Below are positions 1-5,519 of a stretch of DNA of 5,588 nt, one piece after another. Below the pieces are notes generated by a model. It ran no database searches. It saw only the letters and a list, made by a program, of their open reading frames with translations, and was not told the DNA's origin. The position numbers and the translations under genes are program-made. Positions within the stretch are counted from its first letter, which is position 1, and the number at the start of each line of letters is the position of its first letter. Origin of the DNA: Acidobacteriota bacterium (GTDB lineage Bacteria; Acidobacteriota; Vicinamibacteria; Vicinamibacterales; SCN-69-37); assembly GCA_021824055.1 (NCBI GenBank), contig JAKALV010000223.1, positions 1 through 5,588 on the forward strand, written 5' to 3'.

Positions 1-1453
1 GGCCGAACCGATCACCGGTCGCCGCGGCAATGATCCAGCTTTTCGGAACGGCGCGCAGATATTGCTCGATGGTCAGAGGCACTCCAGCGGCGGCGATCGG
101 CGCGAATCGAAACCCGAGTTCCTCCAGGTTGGCGCGCGCGCCGGCAAAAGCGACCACCGGCACGCCCTCCGTCAGCGCCCGCCGAATCGCCGCCGGATCC
201 TGCGGTACGCGCCGCCAATCGGGCGCGCCGCCCGCCAGCGCGCGGGCGGCGATCTGTCCATCGATCGCACGGCTCTCGGCCACGAGCACCGCGGCCGGCG
301 GCACGATCGTCTGCACGCGGTCCAGATACTCGGCCACAAACGTGGTGGCCGCGCGCGCCTGGGCACCTGCCGGCGCATGTCCGATGGCGTTCACCACCGG
401 CAGCAGCGCGACGAGAATGGCCAGCCACGGCCGCGTGGGCGGGCTGGCGCCAAGTGTCCAGTTCATGCCGGCGCCGATGACAAGCCACATCGGCACGAGC
501 ACCGAGATGCGCGCGCCCGGCCCATCGTGCGGCGCGATGATCAGGGCCCACGCGCCGGCCGCGATCGTCCACCCCGCGCACAACACGAGCATGCCTGGAC
601 GTCGCCGCGCCAGCACGGCGGCGCCGACCGCGAAGAACGCGAGTCCCAGCGCGCCCAGATCGGCGACGACGCCGGACTTGAGCTGGCCGAAACGATCCGC
701 CAGCTGGCTCGCATCGGGCACGAACCAGGCCGAGATCGGCGCAAGGCCGCGCACGGGCGCCCACAGGACGGCTGCACCGACGGCGGCAGCGATCACCAGT
801 GCGCCCGCGACCGCAGCGCCCTCTCGTCGCGACGCCGCCGTCATCCACGACGTCACCACAAGAAACGGCAGCGCGAACAGCGCGGACGGTTCCACTGCAA
901 TGGCCAGCGTGTAGCTGATGAGGAGGAGCGCCAGCACATCGCGGCGTCGAGACTCCGCCCACCACAACTGGGTCCCGATGCTGGCGAGCACGACCACACC
1001 CGCGTAGGTCGCCGGCCGCGCGCTAACGGCGAGCGACCAGAAGACGCCGCCGAACGCCATGAATAGCGCCGCTGCGGCGGCGGCCATCACGCTCCACCCC
1101 AGACCTCGTCCGATGATGAAGAGGATGAGGACAGCGAGCGCCGCCACGAGAGTGACGGGCTCGCTCGTCGCGCTCAACCCCAATGCCGTGGTCGCATGTC
1201 CGAGCGCGGTCGTGACCGCCGCGCCCACACCGACCGACGTTCCGATGGTGGGCCAGATCTGCTGAATGGCGTTGGGATCGACGGGCGTGAATCCCTGTTG
1301 ATGACCGGCGGCCATCCGCCAGACCGCGTCAGGCGCCGCGGCGCGAAGCCAGACCGTGATCGACGTCGCACACACCGCGAGCGGTACGATCGCGGCGAGG
1401 ATGCCGAACCAGACGCGACGCCGATTTTCCTGAGGTTGAACGGTCTTTGTCAT
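1..1453 (-). CDS. Multi-pass membrane protein, GT-C/PMT-like, 3' end beyond the window
   Basis: Reading the minus strand from the ATG at 1453 gives 484 codons with no stop up to the window edge, so the gene is partial. The product starts MTKTVQPQENRRRVWFGILA: a short basic N-terminus, a first membrane helix at about residues 14-36, then many Ala/Val/Leu/Ile-rich helices to about residue 370 (for example LVAALAVLILFIIG near 102-115). The pattern FWSLAVSARPATY followed by WWAESRRRD resembles the helix and loop layout of PMT/DUF2723-type lipid-linked glycosyltransferases. I see no convincing acidic catalytic motif in the first outer loop, so enzymatic activity is inferred only. From about residue 375 the protein becomes soluble (RVQTIVPPAAVLVAESRAID...). 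The last visible part, QYLRAVPKSWIIAAATGD, resembles an ILEI/FAM3-like domain. It is divergent to the glycosyltransferase on the plus strand. The ATG has no clear Shine-Dalgarno. The reading frame is firm; the function is tentative. Confidence 0.8.
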   Translation of the reverse strand, partial: MTKTVQPQENRRRVWFGILAAIVPLAVCATSITVWLRAAAPDAVWRMAAGHQQGFTPVDPNAIQQIWPTIGTSVGVGAAVTTALGHATTALGLSATSEPVTLVAALAVLILFIIGRGLGWSVMAAAAAALFMAFGGVFWSLAVSARPATYAGVVVLASIGTQLWWAESRRRDVLALLLISYTLAIAVEPSALFALPFLVVTSWMTAASRREGAAVAGALVIAAAVGAAVLWAPVRGLAPISAWFVPDASQLADRFGQLKSGVVADLGALGLAFFAVGAAVLARRRPGMLVLCAGWTIAAGAWALIIAPHDGPGARISVLVPMWLVIGAGMNWTLGASPPTRPWLAILVALLPVVNAIGHAPAGAQARAATTFVAEYLDRVQTIVPPAAVLVAESRAIDGQIAARALAGGAPDWRRVPQDPAAIRRALTEGVPVVAFAGARANLEELGFRFAPIAAAGVPLTIEQYLRAVPKSWIIAAATGDRFG

Positions 1454-1502
1454 GCCGGAAAACGCGCCACGCTGGCCGGATCGAGTCCGTCGGAAACTGG
1501 TG

Positions 1503-1512
1503 GAGTATACTC
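1503..1512. promoter_or_regulatory. Palindromic TATA box between divergent membrane-protein genes
   Basis: GAGTATACTC is a perfect 10-base palindrome in very GC-rich surroundings and contains TATACT on both strands (1506-1511 plus, 1509-1504 minus). Used as a -10 on the minus strand it would start RNA near 1497, about 44 bases before the ATG at 1453. On the plus strand it would start RNA near 1518, just before the GTG at 1527 or about 54 bases before the ATG at 1572. No convincing -35 box is visible; the nearest minus-strand candidate is TTGTCC at 1534-1529, with a long 19-base spacer. It lies inside the longest plus-strand reading frame, so the call depends on that gene starting downstream. 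Confidence 0.4.
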
Positions 1513-1526
1513 GCCCTCCGCCGCCC

Positions 1527-3035
1527 GTGGACAACGCGAACCGACGTCGCGAGCGCTGGCTTGCCGTTGGCATGGCCGTCGCGCTAACCCTGCTCCGAAG
1601 CGGCGTCCTCACCGCATTCGAGGGCGCGCATTTCGATTCCGATCAGGCGCTGCTCGGCCTGATGGCCAAGCACCTCGCCGAAGGCCGCGCCGTTCCCGTC
1701 TTCGCCTACGCGCATCCGTACATGCTCGGCGTGGAAGCCTGGCTGGCCGCGCCCGCGTTCCTCATCGGCGGCGTCAACGTGCCGATGCTGATCCTGCCGC
1801 TCACGATCCTGAACATGGTCGTGGCCGCGCTCCTCGTGCTCGGGCTGGAGCGCGCGGCCGGTTTGCGTCCGTTCCTGGCGCTCGTGCCGGCATCCTTCTT
1901 CATCCTGGCCGCGCCGGGCACGGCGGAACTGCTCCTCGAAGCCAACGGCAGCAATGTCGAGCCGTTTCTGTACGTGCTGTTGCTGTGGTGGCTGCGGCAT
2001 CGGCCGGTGGCGTTCGGCGCGCTCCTGGCGTTTGGCGTGTTGCACCGCGAGTTCACCATCTACGCCTTTGGCGCGCTCGCGATTCTGTGGGTGCTCGATC
2101 GCGGTTGGCATCGCCGCGGTGTCGCGCGCGACGCGGCGCTCGGGGGCCTGGGCTTCGCGGCGGTCTGGCAGGTGATCTATCTGCTGAAACAGTTCTCCAG
2201 CGTCGACGGTCCAGGAACCTCGGTCGGGGTCATCGCCGCCGACGCCGGTGCCAACGTCGCGGCCGTGGCGAGCCACGCGTGCGTCGACGCGGCGACGCTG
2301 CCGCTGGCCGCGTGGCGCATCCTGAATGTGCACGTGGCCGCTCTGCTCGGCGCGGTGCAGCGGCCGATGGTCAACTTCGGCATCAACAGCCATCTCTCGC
2401 AAGGCGCGGACTGGCTCGGACCGTTTCTCGCCCTGTTCGGCGGCGCCTTGATTGTCAGACTTTTCTGGCTGCTCGTGCGCGACCGGCAACGCGTGTGGAC
2501 CGCGCCGCTGGCGTTCTCGACCTACCTGTTCCTTGTCGGCATGCAGTCGCTTGCCGCATATGGCGTCTTCAAGTGCGGCGTGGTCGACGTCGGCACGATG
2601 CGCTACGGCCTGCTCGGCCTCTTCGCGCCAATCGGCCTCACGGCCGCGTATCTCACCTGCGAACGCCGGCCGGCGTGGCGCGCCCTCGTCATCGCCGCCG
2701 TGCTCGTGGTTGGCGTCGTCAGCGCGCGGGATCACGTGCGGCTGGCGCGCGAGTACCTGTACGACCGACCGGCGAACTGGCGCCGGGTAATGGCCGACTA
2801 CCTCGTGGACCACGGCTATCGGTACGCGCGCGGAGACTTCTGGGACGCGGACAGCGTGACGTTTCTGGCCAACGAGCGCGTCATCGTCGCGTCGACCAAC
2901 GTGGTGTTCATCCGCGAGTACCAGTGGCTGGTGGCCGATCATCTAGACGAGGCGGTCTCGATCGAGCATCACCCGTGTCCGGGCGGATCGCTCGTCTTCG
3001 ATCGCGTCTATGTGTGCCCGCCGGGACCCCGGTGA
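1527..3035 (+). CDS. GT-C fold membrane glycosyltransferase (family 39-like)
   Basis: This is probably an inner-membrane glycosyltransferase that moves a sugar from a polyprenyl-phosphate donor to a periplasmic acceptor; donor and acceptor are unknown. Counting from the GTG at 1527 (502 aa), a basic stretch NRRRER precedes helix 1 (about 11-28). GAHFDSDQALLGLMAKHLAEG follows at about 33-53. An acidic pair (D37, D39) right after the first helix, then a helix and a Tyr-rich loop (AYAHPYMLGVEAWLAAP), is the typical start of GT-C enzymes. Roughly ten hydrophobic segments follow. A soluble C-terminal part (about 403-502) contains YARGDFWDADSVTFLANERV and a possible disulfide pair, C484 and C497. 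The frame opens further upstream, to an ATG at 1452 (527 aa) or a GTG at 1500. The 1452 ATG overlaps the start codon of the divergent gene and lies upstream of a likely -10 box, so I favour 1527; no start has a good Shine-Dalgarno. The stop is 16 bases from the convergent toxin gene. Confidence 0.85.
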   Translation: MDNANRRRERWLAVGMAVALTLLRSGVLTAFEGAHFDSDQALLGLMAKHLAEGRAVPVFAYAHPYMLGVEAWLAAPAFLIGGVNVPMLILPLTILNMVVAALLVLGLERAAGLRPFLALVPASFFILAAPGTAELLLEANGSNVEPFLYVLLLWWLRHRPVAFGALLAFGVLHREFTIYAFGALAILWVLDRGWHRRGVARDAALGGLGFAAVWQVIYLLKQFSSVDGPGTSVGVIAADAGANVAAVASHACVDAATLPLAAWRILNVHVAALLGAVQRPMVNFGINSHLSQGADWLGPFLALFGGALIVRLFWLLVRDRQRVWTAPLAFSTYLFLVGMQSLAAYGVFKCGVVDVGTMRYGLLGLFAPIGLTAAYLTCERRPAWRALVIAAVLVVGVVSARDHVRLAREYLYDRPANWRRVMADYLVDHGYRYARGDFWDADSVTFLANERVIVASTNVVFIREYQWLVADHLDEAVSIEHHPCPGGSLVFDRVYVCPPGPR

Positions 3036-3051
3036 CGACCACTGGACACGT

Positions 3052-3438
3052 TCAATCCGCGGATCTGATGCGCTGACGGAACCAGATCGTCAGGGCGCCG
3101 ATTTCGATTTCGCCACTCGCCACACCCAGCGTGACTTCAACAACTTCGTCAGGTGACGCGAGCGGCTCCCACCCATTCGCTTCAAGAAAGACGATGGCCG
3201 CGTGGGCGCCCACGCGTTTGTTGCCATCGATGAACGGATGGTTCAGGACGAGCGAGTGCATCAAGGCGGCCGCCTTGGCGGGCGCATCGGGATAGAGATC
3301 CTCGCCGCCGAACGTCGCGGCGGGTCGGGCCACGGCCGACTCGAGTCCGGAACGATCGCGAAGGCATGCGGCACCACCGTACGCACCGGTCTGCAGTTGA
3401 TGGAGATGGAGAACCTGAGCCACCGAGAGGTAAAGCAC
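3052..3438 (-). CDS. doc: Doc-family toxin of a type II toxin-antitoxin system
   Basis: This 128-aa protein is a death-on-curing (Fic-fold) toxin. The segment RDRSGLESAVARPAATFGGE (27-46) and the core HPFIDGNKR (67-75) are Doc signatures. Lys74 stands where AMP-transferring Fic proteins have Gly (HPFxxGNGR). In phage P1 Doc this variant core transfers phosphate to elongation factor EF-Tu and stops translation; the same activity is inferred here. The length matches the family (about 125-130 aa) and no key residue is missing, so the toxin looks intact. The start is a GTG at 3438, three bases after the antitoxin stop, which implies one transcript and translational coupling; only a weak Shine-Dalgarno is visible. 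The gene ends 16 bases from the convergent glycosyltransferase. Family assignment is secure; the cellular target is by analogy. Confidence 0.93.
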   Translation of the reverse strand: MLYLSVAQVLHLHQLQTGAYGGAACLRDRSGLESAVARPAATFGGEDLYPDAPAKAAALMHSLVLNHPFIDGNKRVGAHAAIVFLEANGWEPLASPDEVVEVTLGVASGEIEIGALTIWFRQRIRSAD

Positions 3439-3441
3439 GGC

Positions 3442-3687
3442 CTACTCGGCGAGCTTCTTGAAAGCCTTGTCGTACCGGCGGAGAGATCCCTGCGCGAGGT
3501 CGGCGAACCGCTTGGTCACCCGGCCCTTTTCGAAATGCTGGACGGCCGTTCGGACAACGATGGCACCGGACTGAGGATGCACCGACACCTCGACCGCATC
3601 GCCCTTCTTGAGCCCGAATCGATCGACGACTTCGCGCGGCAGCGTGACCGCCAGGGACGAGCCAGTCTGAACGATCTTTCGCGTCAT
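3442..3687 (-). CDS. AbrB/MazE-type antitoxin paired with Doc
   Basis: This 81-aa protein has an N-terminal AbrB/SpoVT/MazE swapped-hairpin DNA-binding domain (about 3-47). It shows the pattern KIVQTGSSLAVTLPREVV, then the glycine turn LKKGDAVEV and a closing strand GAIVVRT. The C-terminal tail (about 56-81, ending RRYDKAFKKLAE) is charged and probably helical. It is the likely part that wraps the Doc toxin and blocks its active site, as the tail of Phd does. As in other type II modules, antitoxin precedes toxin, and the protein is expected to repress its own promoter. The ATG at 3687 is the only possible ATG start, because an in-frame TAG lies 9 bases upstream. There is no Shine-Dalgarno, and a good -10 box ends 6 bases before the ATG, so the mRNA may be leaderless. 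Pairing with Doc is shown by adjacency; binding is inferred. Confidence 0.9.
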   Translation of the reverse strand: MTRKIVQTGSSLAVTLPREVVDRFGLKKGDAVEVSVHPQSGAIVVRTAVQHFEKGRVTKRFADLAQGSLRRYDKAFKKLAE

Positions 3688-3688
3688 G

Positions 3689-3708
3689 TCAGTATTCTAT
3701 CAGTATTC
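3689..3708 (-). repeat. Tandem 9-mer operator candidate upstream of the antitoxin
   Basis: TCAGTATTC (plus strand) occurs twice without mismatch, at 3689-3697 and 3700-3708. The repeat period is 11 bases, about one helical turn, so both copies face the same side of the DNA. It ends one base before the antitoxin start codon and is the most AT-rich patch in this part of the window. Its position fits an autoregulatory operator for the AbrB-type antitoxin, or for the antitoxin-Doc complex. Confidence 0.55.
3694..3699 (-). promoter_or_regulatory. Candidate -10 box of the antitoxin-toxin operon
   Basis: On the minus strand the hexamer TAGAAT differs from the TATAAT consensus at one base. Transcription would begin about 6-7 bases downstream, at or next to the ATG at 3687, giving a leaderless mRNA; this agrees with the lack of a Shine-Dalgarno. 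A second candidate, AATACT at 3707-3702, would give a leader of roughly 8 bases. No clear -35 box is seen. The box lies within the direct repeats, so a bound repressor would cover it. Confidence 0.45.
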
Positions 3709-3726
3709 GATGCCGGAACCGGCCCG

Positions 3727-3936
3727 CTACTCCCCGTCGCCCCGCGTGACCTCGACGTACCGGATCCCGTCGTCATACCCGACCCGGACCTGCCAGGGCT
3801 GGCAACAGACTTCGCAATCCTGCACGAGCGTGCCGAGGACGTCGGGCTCGAGGTAGATCTCACCTGGCTCGCCGCAGTACGGACACGACACGTCAAACGT
3901 CGTCTGGAGCTCGTCGCCATCGTCGTCCAGCGGCAT
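3727..3936 (-). CDS. CPXCG motif cysteine-rich zinc-ribbon protein
   Basis: This 69-aa protein belongs to the CPXCG cysteine-rich family. It shows the defining CPYCG (18-22) and a second knuckle CEVCCQPW (41-48), with EIYLEPDVLGTLVQD between them. C18, C21, C41 and C44 (or C45) can form a four-cysteine zinc site. The N-terminus is very acidic (PLDDDGDEL). The length is typical for the family, and no biochemical role is established for it. The frame is open further upstream, but the upstream part lies antisense to the M24 gene and is not conserved-looking. The ATG at 3936 is the last in-frame start before the cysteine motif and gives the normal length. It is the first gene of the minus-strand run and ends 39 bases before the antitoxin. 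It may share a transcript with the antitoxin, but the promoter-like repeats in the gap suggest a separate start. Confidence 0.85.
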   Translation of the reverse strand: MPLDDDGDELQTTFDVSCPYCGEPGEIYLEPDVLGTLVQDCEVCCQPWQVRVGYDDGIRYVEVTRGDGE

Positions 3937-3941
3937 GCAAC

Positions 3942-3957
3942 TTACATGGTAGCCTCT
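3942..3957 (-). other. Start-stop mini-ORF before the CPXCG gene
   Basis: On the minus strand AGAGG (3957-3953) is followed after 5 bases by ATG (3947-3945), and immediately by TAA (3944-3942). The gene's own ATG at 3936 lies 5 bases further on and is 16 bases from that AGAGG, too far for normal use. Ribosomes could therefore initiate at the mini-ORF and restart at 3936. Chance occurrence cannot be excluded. Confidence 0.3.
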
Positions 3958-3959
3958 CG

Positions 3960-3978
3960 TTGCGCCGGACGGCGCCAA
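3960..3978. other. Small GC hairpin in the divergent CPXCG/M24 spacer
   Basis: GCGCC (3962-3966), loop GGAC (3967-3970) and GGCGC (3971-3975) form a perfect 5-base stem. TT (3960-3961) and AA (3977-3978) can extend it past a bulged C at 3976. The spacer between the two divergent genes is only 64 bases, so both promoters must lie around this element or overlap the genes. No convincing -35/-10 pair is visible on either strand. Confidence 0.25.
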
Positions 3979-3991
3979 CTCATTTCTGAAT

Positions 3992-3996
3992 AGGAG
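3992..3996 (+). promoter_or_regulatory. Ribosome binding site of the M24 peptidase gene
   Basis: AGGAG lies 4 bases before the ATG at 4001. It is the only strong, well-spaced Shine-Dalgarno for a main gene in this window, and it fixes the start that yields the complete twin-arginine signal peptide. Confidence 0.8.
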
Positions 3997-4000
3997 ACAT

Positions 4001-5299
4001 ATGCGTATCAACCGACGACACTTCCTGGCAACGGGCGCCGCGGGCGCCAGCGGGCTGGCCATCGCGTGCGCCCAGCCGGGACCGGCCACGGGCGCGGCGG
4101 CGCCGGGCGCCGCAGGCACGGGCGATCTTCCCGCCGTCATCAAGGCGCTCAAGCCGATGACCGCCGGCATCGTGCCGATCTCCGACGATGAACGCCGCGC
4201 GCGCATCGCCAAGGCACAGCGGCTGATGGCGGAGCAAGAGCTCGACGCCATCTTCATGGAAGGCACGACCAGCATGTTCTACTTCGCGAACATGCGGTGG
4301 GGGCAGAGCGAGCGCACGTTCGGGCTCGTGATTCCCGCCAAGGGCGACGTCGCCTACGTGTGCCCGAAGTTCGAGGAAGACCGCGCGCTCGAGCTGATCA
4401 AGTTCGGCAAGGACCTGCGCACCTGGGAGGAGGACGAAAGCCCCTACAAGGTCATCGCGGGTATCGTGAAAGATCGCGGCGTCACGCATCACCGGATCGG
4501 GATCGAGGAGCGCGTGCGGTTCTTCATCGCCGACGGCATCCGACGCGACAATCCCGGCATGGAAGTCGCCGATTGCGTGGCCGTGACCGCCGGTTGCCGC
4601 ATCTACAAGTCTCCCGCCGAGATCGCGCTGATGCAGCGCGCCAACGACGTCACGATCGAAGCCTACAAGGCCGGACTGGCCACGATGCGCGAGGGCATGC
4701 CGCAAAACGAGCTGGCGGACAACATCACGGCGGCGTTCCACGCGCTCGGATTCAACGGCGACGTGAGCGTGCAGTTCGGCAAGTGGACGGCGCTTCCGCA
4801 CGGCAGCGCCACGCCGCAGAAACTCAAAGAGGGCGACATCGTGATGATCGACGACGGCGTGAAGTGCGAAGGCTACCAGTCGGACATCACGCGCACGACC
4901 GTCTTCGGCAAGCTGACAGAGCGCCAGAAGGACATCTGGGAGCTGGAGAAGCGCGCGCAAACGGCGGCCTTCGACGCCATGAAGCTCGGCGCCACGTGCG
5001 AGTCGGTGGACGCGGCCGCCCGCAAGGTCATCGTCGACGCCGGCTTCGGGCCGGGCTACAAACTGCCCGGACTCCCCCATCGCACCGGCCACGGCATCGG
5101 GCTCGATGGCCACGAGTGGACGAACTTCGTGAAGGGCAATCTCACGAAGCTCACGCCCGGCATGTGCTTCAGCGACGAGCCGATGGTCGCCATTCCCGGC
5201 GAGTTCGGAATCCGGCTCGAGGACGATGTGCACATCACGGAGGATGGCGCGAAGTTCTTCAGCAAGCAGAGCATCGCGATCGATCAGCCGTTCGGGTAG
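4001..5299 (+). CDS. Exported M24 metallopeptidase, Xaa-Pro aminopeptidase/prolidase-like
   Basis: This 432-aa enzyme probably removes N-terminal residues before proline, or splits Xaa-Pro dipeptides, outside the cytoplasm. The N-terminus NRRHFLATG is a twin-arginine (Tat) signal followed by a short hydrophobic stretch. LAIAC at 19-23 could be a lipobox with lipidated Cys23, although Ala at -3 is unusual. A Gly/Ala/Pro linker runs to about 42. A creatinase-like N-terminal domain (about 60-195) precedes the pita-bread catalytic domain (about 205-415). All five expected metal ligands are present: D284 (MIDDG), D295 (SDITRT), H364 (HRTGHGIG), E393 (FSDEP) and E407 (IRLEDD). H267 (PHGSA) and H371 are the usual substrate-side histidines. 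Family length is normal and nothing looks broken. It is transcribed divergently from the CPXCG gene and is probably a single-gene unit. Exact substrate specificity cannot be read from sequence. Confidence 0.93.
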   Translation: MRINRRHFLATGAAGASGLAIACAQPGPATGAAAPGAAGTGDLPAVIKALKPMTAGIVPISDDERRARIAKAQRLMAEQELDAIFMEGTTSMFYFANMRWGQSERTFGLVIPAKGDVAYVCPKFEEDRALELIKFGKDLRTWEEDESPYKVIAGIVKDRGVTHHRIGIEERVRFFIADGIRRDNPGMEVADCVAVTAGCRIYKSPAEIALMQRANDVTIEAYKAGLATMREGMPQNELADNITAAFHALGFNGDVSVQFGKWTALPHGSATPQKLKEGDIVMIDDGVKCEGYQSDITRTTVFGKLTERQKDIWELEKRAQTAAFDAMKLGATCESVDAAARKVIVDAGFGPGYKLPGLPHRTGHGIGLDGHEWTNFVKGNLTKLTPGMCFSDEPMVAIPGEFGIRLEDDVHITEDGAKFFSKQSIAIDQPFG

Positions 5300-5327
5300 A
5301 GCGCATTTCGCATTGCTGTAGCCGTCA

Positions 5328-5483
5328 GTCCAAGGTTCAGGGTTCAACGTCCAAGGTCACCTGTTGTCCGCAGGTCCGGCGGGTCCGTCGTCCGATGTGC
5401 ACGCGCACGCGGACCGAGGCCCCCGGACCGAGAGGACCCGAGGACGACGCGTGACGTTGGACCTTGGACCTTGAACTGTGGAC
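5328..5483. repeat. Heptamer-built inverted repeat in a convergent intergenic region
   Basis: Two 33-base arms (5328-5360 and 5451-5483) are reverse complements at 27 of 33 positions and enclose 90 bases. Each arm is a tandem of 7-mers of the form TYCARSG: in the left arm TCCAAGG, TTCAGGG, TTCAACG, TCCAAGG from 5329. The right arm, read on the minus strand, gives TCCACAG, TTCAAGG, TCCAAGG, TCCAACG. The enclosed part is also nested: GGTCC at 5373 and 5382 faces GGACC at 5411, 5425 and 5434. CGTCGTCC (5386-5393) faces GGACGACG (5442-5449), and GTGC-ACGC-GCAC (5397-5408) can cap the structure. There is no transposase and no T-run. It could be a dispersed palindromic repeat, a non-autonomous mobile remnant or a bidirectional transcription block. 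Confidence 0.8.
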
Positions 5484-5519
5484 GACGCGACACAGAACTG
5501 AATCCTGCTCCAGGCGCGG

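Noticed and set aside
12..965. Arg-rich minus-strand frame and two plus-strand frames over the left gene (30-914, 62-1066)
   Set aside because: These products are Arg/Ala/Gly-rich without hydrophobic helices or motifs. The minus-strand frame starting at 1453 has ordered membrane helices and runs unbroken through the whole region, so it is the real gene.
1584..2942. 452-codon open frame on the minus strand inside the glycosyltransferase gene
   Set aside because: Its product is a low-complexity, Arg/Glu/His-rich sequence with no domain pattern, as expected for an antisense shadow of a GC-rich gene. The plus-strand frame has clear membrane helices and a GT-C motif.
3960..3988. Plus-strand promoter TTGCGC / TTTCTG for the M24 gene
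   Set aside because: The -35 candidate sits within the small hairpin and the -10 candidate has little match to consensus, so it is not better than chance.
3937..4275. N-terminal extension of the CPXCG frame up to an ATG near 4275
   Set aside because: The extension lies antisense to the start of the M24 gene, would triple the normal family length and shows no domain. The start at 3936 gives the expected small protein.
3980..5347. 455-codon minus-strand frame antisense to the M24 peptidase
   Set aside because: It is fully antisense to a gene with a complete set of catalytic residues, and its sequence is compositionally biased (His/Arg/Asp-rich).
5328..5483. Intrinsic (rho-independent) terminator
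   Set aside because: The stem arms are 90 bases apart, imperfect and not followed by a T-run on either strand, so a classical terminator is not supported even though a role in ending transcription remains possible.
5328..5483. CRISPR array
   Set aside because: The repeated units are contiguous degenerate 7-mers in opposite orientation in the two arms, with no spacers of constant length.
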